From: Ziziphus jujuba
Taxonomy: Eukaryota > Streptophyta > Magnoliopsida > Rosales > Rhamnaceae
Direction of reading: 5' to 3'
Assembly (NCBI RefSeq): GCF_031755915.1
Contig: NC_083390.1
Span: 26,609,001 to 26,673,000, forward strand
DNA length: 64,000 bases
Below are positions 57,314 to 64,000 of this stretch, piece after piece. The translations under genes and the position numbers were made by a program. A model generated the notes under the pieces. The model did no database searches. It had not been told where the DNA came from and worked only from the letters and a program-made list of their open reading frames with translations. The stretch's first letter is position 1; every line of letters begins with the position of its first letter.

Positions 57314-57606
57314 GCATATCCAAGGCATAGCCACTCGCAGTCTGTTCACGTCTGATCAAATTTTCAATGACATTAAACAGCTTATAAGTATAATGGGCAG
57401 CACCATGATTGATTTGGTGGCATTGAAAATGTTCCATACCCACCAAATGTTAGCATTGGAGAGCGACATTCGTTTCTTCATCTCAGCATTGACGAATCAC
57501 TTGCACATTCATCAGGAGCTTTGTCTATCATGGCGTGAATGATAACGGAAGACCGATTCAATGGATTGTGGCATGGGACAATACAACCAATGTCCCAAAA
57601 AATCAA
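57314..57606 (+). pseudogene. JIP23-like gene fragment, right copy 1
   Basis: Plus-strand counterpart of the split exon at 16,662-16,874 plus 12,728-12,800, without the Gypsy insertion. Traces are VPYPPNVSIGERHSFLHLSI, DESLAHSSG and RPIQWIVAWDNTTNVP, ending at a retained donor (A|GTAACT). It has lost one or more bases around 57,385, shifting the first third, and the start Met reads ATA. It keeps the AWDN tryptophan. Confidence 0.5.
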
Positions 57607-58277
57607 GTAACTATATAATTGGGCTAGCTAGCGAGTATAGTTTATATTGAAGTTAATATTGTACTGGTTTACTTCTCTATCTGTCTCTATATATATAATC
57701 ATATGTGCATGCATTTAGCATTTAGATTTTAACATATGATCGTATGAATATATGCTACTAGTTTTATCAAATTCATTATTAGTCATTTTAACCCAAAATA
57801 ATAATAGTAATTGTGAGACATATATAATTGTATACGTACTTATGATATTGAAATGTAGATATACACTGAAGTTCGTGCACCAGCTAGCGTTGAATGGAAT
57901 GTGATAAAACAAAATCTACCTCTAAATCGAAACTCTAATAGCTATGATAGATACTTAGCCCATGTATCGAATACTGATGGCAATTTCCTTGAAATTTGTA
58001 ATAAAAAAGAAGAGAAGTCAAACACAGACATATTCACTGCATCCATTGCATCAACATCATTCACTGCTATGATTGCTCAATCATCAAAGAAGCAACTTTA
58101 ACTTTCTAAGTCAATAGATTTCTCATATGGCAAGACTTACAAGATTTCCATTGAAAGAAAATGCCTTTAAGACATAAGTTGATCTCTTTTAATGTTTTTG
58201 AATTTCGTTTAATATAGGAAGATGTTAATTAGCTTCCTTATTGATCATAGCTTCCTTCTTTGCTCAAAACTGCACCT

Positions 58278-58358
58278 CTATAAATTCTCTTCATTCTATA
58301 AACCTAACATACAAGAAATAATACACACGGTTGGTAACCTTCTTCATGGTATTAGAGC
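58278..58358 (+). promoter_or_regulatory. Copia LTR promoter and primer binding site
   Basis: TATAAATTCTC at about 58,279 is a plausible TATA box, followed by a short transcribed LTR part ending at 58,346 and directly by the tRNA-Met priming site TGGTATTAGAGC. Confidence 0.7.
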
Positions 58359-58381
58359 ATTATTCCGCACATATCACTATT

Positions 58382-59272
58382 ATGGAATCTCAAAATGAAT
58401 TTTCTTCGCAACCAAATACTAGCACCAGAGCTTTCATTCCACAAGAACCCATCATAACCGCTTAATCTTTTCACCAGTGTACCAATTTGATTTTAGTCAA
58501 ATTGAATGCCTCAAACTTTCTCCTTTGGCATTTACAAATCATTCCATTAGTGAGAAGTCTTGGAATATATCATCATGTCACTAACGGTGAACCACCATAT
58601 GAAGTTTTACATGATGAAAAGGAAGTCCTTACTATAAATCCAAACCACAATGCATGGATTAATAATGATGGGTTGTTGACAACCTGGCTGCTTTGTATTA
58701 TGTCCAATGAAATTCCAAGTTTGAATGTAGGTATTGATAGTGCATTTCTGCTATAGAAATCCTTAGAAGACCAGCTGTTACCATCAACAAAAGAACAAGA
58801 ACATGTTCTTAAGGACAAACTTGCTTCACTTAAGAAAAGAGGTCTTTCAATGGATGAATACTTGAAAAAATTCAAACAAGTGTGTGACAATCTTGCTACC
58901 AATAATGCTCCAGTTTCAAACGTAGATAAGGTGTTTTCATTTGCTCGAGGGCTTGTCATAATTATAAGGATTTTAGAGTTGCCATGCTGGCATAACCACC
59001 TTGCACGTTGTTCAATTAGTTCATTTTTGCGTTACAAAGTCACAGCCACAGGTTGGAAATTGAAGATGAAGAACATGACAATAATCAAACTTATTTTGGA
59101 CTATGTGGCCATGGAAGAAGTCGTAGAGCTCGTGGTGGTGGCTATTTCAATTCAAAAGGAAAAGGCTTTACACTAGTAGGGAATTTCACTGAAACCAAGA
59201 AACCAAAAATCAAAACCAATGTTGAAGGCAATTATAGACAAAATAGTGAAGGTAAAATTATTTGTCGAATAT
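58382..59272 (+). pseudogene. Copia gag with zinc-knuckle start, broken by CACTA insertion
   Basis: ATG at 58,382 (MESQNEFSSQPNTSTRAF), an early TAA near 58,463, then KLNASNFLLWHLQIIPLVRS, the gag N-terminal motif, and a TAG at 58,754-58,756 where a tryptophan is expected. KDKLASLKKRGLSMDEYLKK follows, then a frame change near 58,950 and, in the new frame, LEIEDEEHDNNQTYFGLCGH and a GRSRRARGGG basic stretch. The CCHC knuckle begins at 59,250 (GKIICRI) and continues only at 62,205 after the insertion, as FDKLNHSAIDC. Confidence 0.85.
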
Positions 59273-62204
59273 CACTACAAAAAATCTAGGCAATGACTAC
59301 AAAAATCCTAGTGACAAAAGAAAATTTATCACTTTACATAGGCAATTAGTGACAAAAATTTTCTCTATCATGTTTAGTGATTGGGTCATTTAATTAGTGA
59401 TAATCACCTTCTTTTGTAACTAATTGCCCTTTAAAGTTTGAAGGGAAATTTTTTTTGAATATATTTGATGTTAATAGTGACAAAATTTTATATTTGTAAC
59501 TAATTTAAAATATTAGGTGTCACAGATAACTTTAGATACTACTGTGACAAATAAAAACTAGTTAATTTATATAGACGATTAGTGACAAAAATTTTCTTTG
59601 TCACATTTAATGATTGGATCATTTAATTAGTGATAAATTCTTACTTTGTCATCTAAATTTGTAACTAATTGCCCTTTGAAGGCAATCTTTTTTTGAATTT
59701 ATTTGATGTCAATGGTGAATAAAATTTTACATTTGTAACTAATTTTACTAAATAGATAACGCTGACAAAGATATTGGATGTCACAGATAACTTTAGATAC
59801 TACTATGACAAATGAAAACTTGTCGGTTTATATAGGTGATTAGTGGGAACAATTTTCGTTATTACATTTAATGATTGGGTTATTTAATTAGTAATAAATT
59901 CTTACTTTGTCACCTATATTTGTAACTAATTGCTCTTTGGAGGGAAATTTTTTTTAATTTATTTGATGACAATGGTGACAAATATTTTTTGTAACTAATT
60001 TTAATATAAATATAAAATAAAGGATACCTCCCTCGATGAAGCTTTCTTCTTCCCCAACTAGCAGCCTCGATGCTTTACAAAACCCATGTAGGCCGAACTT
60101 CCATTGGAAAATCGCTCTACTCTTGATACCGATCCACCACACCACCACCTCAGCCACCAAGCCCAGTCTAGCAGTGACCGAACCACGGTGAGAATACTCT
60201 AAATGACTACCCGATGCATTGGGGAAGACTGAACACAAGCGATCACTATTTTAGTTTGATTGCTGGAAATTAGTGGTTCTAAGATCTTAGGGCCTACATT
60301 TTCCACCATTATTAGACTATTGAGCTCAAATCGAAGCTTAGATTGGCTTCAAATTAGCTCATTTGCAAAGTATGAAGGAATCTACTTTGACAACAAATTT
60401 AAAGCAAAGTCTACGGTCATCGGTAGCTATCGTTGAGCAAATAAAGGTCATAAAGTTGTTATTCCCTTCACAAGCTTCACTTTGGTATATAGTTTGTCCA
60501 TTATTGTTGGTTATTTAAGAATTTTCCTTTTTAGAACTATGATTTTTCTTGGAATTAGAATGGAAGTTTCACTCAAGGATACTGCCAACTATATATGATA
60601 GTATTCGATGCATGATATTGTATGCTTTTGTTATTGGTTTTCTCCAAGCTCAATTCATTTCTTTACCATGACTATATATATATATGTTGTTAGTTCTAGA
60701 TGTGATCGACCAAATGTAATTGAGTATGTTTAGCTCAATGATTCTGAGGAACATGGTGAAGAAACATCATTAATGAAGAAGGTCAATTATATATGCTCTA
60801 TATATTTCATTCATTTTTTTTTTTTATTTAGGATCCTTGGAGATGATTGCTACTTTGAAAGATGGAGATGGACATTAGTTAGACGGTATAGGCAGCAATC
60901 ATGTTTTTTCCCCCCCTAGAAATAGAGAATGTTTTTTGTTATTTTTTTCCTTTTAGTGTAAGCTTATTGTATTTGGTACACCTTGCATAGTATATTTATA
61001 TATATATATATATATATATTTAAGTGCGTATATAGTAATATGAGCTGTAACTTTCACATTGTGTTTGTAATAGCTAAATATGATTATTCCTTTGGAAAAA
61101 GTAAAGGACCAAAGGAATGAGGTCAGATTGACCCACATCGAAGAAGAGGTGGGAATGCTTGGCAGGTAAAGGATTGCCAACTTATACGAAGTTAAGAAGT
61201 CTTAAGCTTGTTGTTTTCTCCTTGCTAATTAAATTAGATTTCTATTAAATGACTCTTTTTCTTTTTTTTTAATAATATAGGATCCTTGGAGAATATATTG
61301 ATGAACTGCATTGGACGATGGAGATTGTAAAGATTTAGTGGGTATAGGCAACCATCTTGTATATATATATATGTATTCTTTTTCCCTAGAATTACGAACT
61401 GTTTTCGTTTATATTTTTCTTTTAATGTAATCTTATTGTATTTGGTACACATTATATTAGTATTAGTTGGTCCTTAATGAATTTTGTAGTACAAGATAAA
61501 CATTTAATAAAGTATTATTCTTTTATGTTAACTGCATTTCAAAAGTGTTATTTTATATCTGTAAATGATAATTAATGATATTATAATTAATTAGTAAGAT
61601 CTAATAAAAAACATCTTTTTCAAATAAAATTGGTAATTGATATAATATTTTTAGTTACAAAACTGTTGTCACCAAATAAAAAAGGTAGTTTCGGTGACAA
61701 ATTGAATAACTTAACCATGGTTTATGTCATATCATAACAAGTCGGTGACAAAAAGTTGTTAACTTATCATTGGAAAGGCTCAATGACAAATCAAATTTGT
61801 TATTGACGTTTTAAGTTACAAATCAGATGTGTCACTGATGGTTTACGTGATAAATAATATTTTGTCGCCTAACTATATGTATTCTTATTGATGGATAAGC
61901 TTGACCAATTCTTACAACTGTATTGGTAATAAAATGTGTACATACAATGACAAAAAGAGGAGGGTTAAATGACAAAAACCGATGTGATGGTAAAGCTCCA
62001 ATCTATGACAAAGATATTTTTTGTCATAATTACATGCTCTTTCGATGACAAATTACATAGTTTACCATTAAACTGCTTTGTGACTGGTCTATCACAGCAA
62101 ACACAAGACGATCTAATTTTGCCACCTAAATGTAATAAGGTGACAAAAATGGCCCTTACGTGACAAATTAGTTGTGTAGTTGTTGCCCAAATTTTTTTAT
62201 AGTG
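59273..62204 (+). mobile_element. Non-autonomous CACTA element, complete, 2.93 kb
   Basis: Left end CACTACAAAAAATCTAGGC, right end GCCCAAATTTTTTTATAGTG, with a perfect 3-bp target duplication TAT at 59,270-59,272 and 62,205-62,207. This is the diagnostic 3-bp duplication of CACTA elements. Removing the element and one TAT restores a continuous Copia zinc-knuckle region. The first 700 bases hold three tandem units of about 240-250 bp (landmarks near 59,395, 59,630 and 59,885), and the last 500 bases are dense in TTTGTCAC/GTGACAAA motifs. There is no transposase; one possible captured fragment lies at 60,037-60,190. Confidence 0.93.
59290..60000 (+). repeat. Tandem subterminal units in CACTA element
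   Basis: Three diverged units of about 240-250 bp, each with GTGACAAAAATTTTC, CATTTAATTAGTGATAA, TTGTAACTAATTGCC, TTTGATGTNAATNGTGA and ACAGATAACTTTAGATAC. Two such units survive in the left arm at 19,790-20,310. Confidence 0.85.
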
Positions 62205-63616
62205 TATTTGATAAACTTAATCATAGTGCCATAGATTGCTAGTATAGATTTGATCATTCATATATCAAAGATAACATCCCAAAAACACTAGCAACACTCA
62301 ACATTGCAAACAACTCCAATCCACTTCTATGTAGATTCGGGTGCCACTGCACACATGATAAATGACAATGGTAAAATAAGTAATTCTTATCCTTGTGAAG
62401 GTAGATAGTATATATGTCGGCAAAGGGAATAGCCTTGCAATATCTCACATTGGTAATGCTAAACTAAAAACTGAAAATGGATGTTTAGATCTTCAAAATG
62501 ATCTTGTAGTTACAGAATTGAAAAAGAACCTCTTATGAATTAGTTAACTAATAACAGATAATGATTGTATTTTTGAATTCTCATCTAATGGTTTTATGAT
62601 AAAGGACTACAATCAAAGAATCATAGCAATAGGGTATAAGAAGGGAAAGCTGTACATTCTGAATGAAGGAAAGCATCATGCTTTAAGTGCAACAAACCCC
62701 TCGACAAATCTTTGGCACCAACGCTTAGGACATCCTAGTTTAAGGGCTTTAAAAAGTTTACATTCCAATAACGTTATTACTGTTTTCAGCTGGATAAATA
62801 AGTTTAGTGTTTGTACTAGTTGTTAATTAGGGAAGAGCTGCAAACTTCCTTTTTCTTTATCTAATAAAATTTCATTGTTTCTTGTAGAAAAGATCCATTG
62901 TGATATTTGGGAGCCTCAACATTTTCCACATAAAAATACCGTTTCTATGTTGCTTTCATTGATGATTATTCTAGGTACACTTGGCTATTTCCTTTGCATA
63001 AAGAATTAGAATGTTTTGAATGTTTCGAATGTTTCCTTAAATTTCAAAGAATAGAAGAGAACCAATTCGACAAATGAATTAAAATTCTTCAGAGTGATGG
63101 AAGAGGTAAGTTTATATCTTCAGCTTTCAATGAACACTTAGGTAAGCATGGAATTGTTCATCAAATGTCATGTCCAGGAACCTCAGAACAAAATGGGGTT
63201 GCTGAAAGGAAACATAGGCATGTGGTGGAAATGGGTTTAACTATGATGCTCCATGCCAATGTACCCATGAAATTATGGGTGGAAGCTTTCTTAACTACAA
63301 CTTTTCTCATTAATAGATTACATTCATCTGTTTTAAAAACTAAAACCCAATATTTTCTTCTACTTAAAAGGCATCAAGATTATCAATGTTTGAGAGTCTT
63401 TGGTTGCATGTGCTACCCTTATCTTTAGAATTATGCAGTAAATAAATTTTCAAAGAAAACTCTTCCTTGCATCTTCATTGGATACAGCTCCTAACATAAA
63501 GGATTCTGCTGTTTTCATCCAACAACCGATCGGGTTTGCATCAATAGGCATGTTGGTTTTTATGAACAATGTTTTCCATAGTTATCTACCAATATTAACT
63601 CACAAAAACATCTTGA
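62205..63616 (+). pseudogene. Copia protease to integrase, broken
   Basis: Resumes with FDKLNHSAIDC, a TAG, YRFDHSY, then the protease motif FYVDSGATAHMINDNG in another frame (about 62,325-62,375). GAG-pre-integrase follows (IKDYNQRIIAIGYKKGKLYI, HHALSA, NLWHQRLGHPSLRALKSL; 62,596-62,826). The integrase first half (62,830-63,160) has many frame changes. The second half is open at 63,165-63,428 with GTSEQNGVAERKHRHVVEMG (the catalytic Glu region), WVEAFLTTTFLINRLHSS and RVFGCMCYPYL. It ends at the CACTA-like terminus at 63,617, before RT. Confidence 0.88.
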
Positions 63617-64000
63617 CACTACTAGAAATGCATTGATAAATGACACAATTAATGCGTTGCACAAAATCAAGATCGATGTATTATGTGGCGTCACCTAATG
63701 TCCTGTCGCTAAATCCATAAGATAACATGCGATGCATTAATAGTGTCGCCTTATCTTAAAAAAATACCGACGATGTAAAACAATGCATCGCTAAACGTTC
63801 AAAGAAAATGCCATGCTACCGAAATGAGTCTCCTATTTTTTGCGTTTTTAGCAATGCATTTAAAATAGTGTAAGATTTAGTAGATGACTTTTAATGATAC
63901 ATTTAACAAATGCATTAGATTTTATATTCGCCTTTTAGCGATGCTTTTAAAAAATGCGTCAAATTTGATGTTCCACTTTTAGAGACGCATTTCTGTAAAG
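63617..64000 (+). mobile_element. CACTA-like transposon end, continues off-window
   Basis: CACTACTAGAAATGC at 63,617 inside the Copia element, preceded by TGA as candidate 3-bp duplication. The following 380 bases carry repeated GCGATGCATT, AATGCGTCAAA and GGCGACAC-type motifs in both orientations, a typical CACTA subterminal array. The rest of the element, including any transposase, is beyond the window. Confidence 0.75.

Larger units (their letters stand above)
5299..62732. repeat. Giant imperfect inverted repeat (about 57 kb overall)
   Basis: Blocks in left-to-right order from 5,299 recur in reverse order and orientation from 62,732 inward. The pairs are Copia 5,299-5,829 / 62,205-62,732; CACTA 5,830-8,525 / 59,273-62,204; gene fragment copy 1 at 12,396-17,864 / 56,161-57,912; gene fragment copy 2 at 20,345-22,390 / 54,101-56,160; hAT-like 22,390-23,600 / 52,900-54,100; satellite 23,640-24,430 / 47,590-52,800; inner block 24,510-34,945 / 35,508-38,425. 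Between paired blocks, each arm has private insertions. Similarity by eye is roughly 80-90%, with many indels. Confidence 0.88.
57900..63616 (+). mobile_element. Ty1/Copia element, interrupted by a CACTA element
   Basis: Contains an LTR 3' end (TATA box at about 58,278; end at 58,346), priming site TGGTATTAGAGC at 58,347-58,358 (initiator tRNA-Met), gag, protease, GAG-pre-integrase and integrase. A 2.9-kb CACTA element splits it at 59,273-62,204, and a second CACTA-like end at 63,617 terminates it at the window edge. Its LTR start is not defined: shared arm sequence stops near 57,912. The mirror fragment is at 5,299-5,829. Confidence 0.88.

Noticed and set aside
57901..58101. 66-codon open frame with NSYDRYLAHVSNTDGNFLE
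   Set aside because: Lies at the junction of arm sequence and Copia LTR with no motif I recognise and no conserved partner on the left. It could be part of the LTR, so it is not called as a gene.
5299..62732. Mirror-image assembly artefact
   Set aside because: The arms differ by many point changes, indels and whole private insertions with proper target duplications and empty sites on the other side, which an artefact would not produce.

Overview
The window looks like repeat-dense, AT-rich nuclear DNA from a flowering plant, probably a eudicot. The evidence is plant Ty3/Gypsy and Copia LTR retrotransposons primed by initiator tRNA-Met, a Cassandra-type TRIM carrying 5S rRNA sequence in its LTRs, CACTA and hAT DNA transposons, and a decayed piece of chloroplast DNA (psbF-psbL-psbJ). 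I found no intact host gene. The species cannot be named from the sequence.

The main architectural feature is a very large imperfect inverted repeat. Read inward from 5,299 and from about 62,732, the same blocks occur in the same order on opposite strands: Copia protease/GAG-pre-integrase (5,299-5,829 and 62,205-62,732), a non-autonomous CACTA element (5,830-8,525 and 59,273-62,204), fragments of a gene weakly resembling the 23-kDa jasmonate-induced protein family, an old hAT-like element (22,390-23,600 and 52,900-54,100), a 225-240 bp satellite (23,640-24,430 and 47,590-52,800), and an inner block with a Cassandra element (24,510-34,945 and 35,508-38,425). The centre of symmetry is a roughly 560-bp unique spacer at 34,945-35,508. 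The arms are clearly diverged, so this is an old palindrome and not a mirrored assembly copy.

The arms also differ by private insertions, which gives a relative chronology. Left arm only: a solo LTR with perfect 5-bp target duplication (9,133-10,106), plastid DNA (about 11,800-12,395), an internally deleted Gypsy element inside a gene exon (12,801-16,656, minus), a second CACTA copy (17,865-20,325), a hAT-like element (about 25,154-26,885) and an RT-less Gypsy element (28,940-34,823, plus). Right arm only: a 9-kb block (38,430-47,590) with a Copia RNase H fragment and a 3'-truncated Gypsy element (41,396-47,459, minus), and expansion of the satellite from about 4 to about 23 units. Outside the arms lie a degenerate Gypsy element at 1-5,298 and a new CACTA-like end at 63,617.

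The retroelement coding regions all carry stops, frameshifts or large deletions. None looks able to make a full set of its own proteins. The elements interact mainly by nesting: CACTA within Copia, Gypsy within a gene exon, Gypsy within the palindrome arm.
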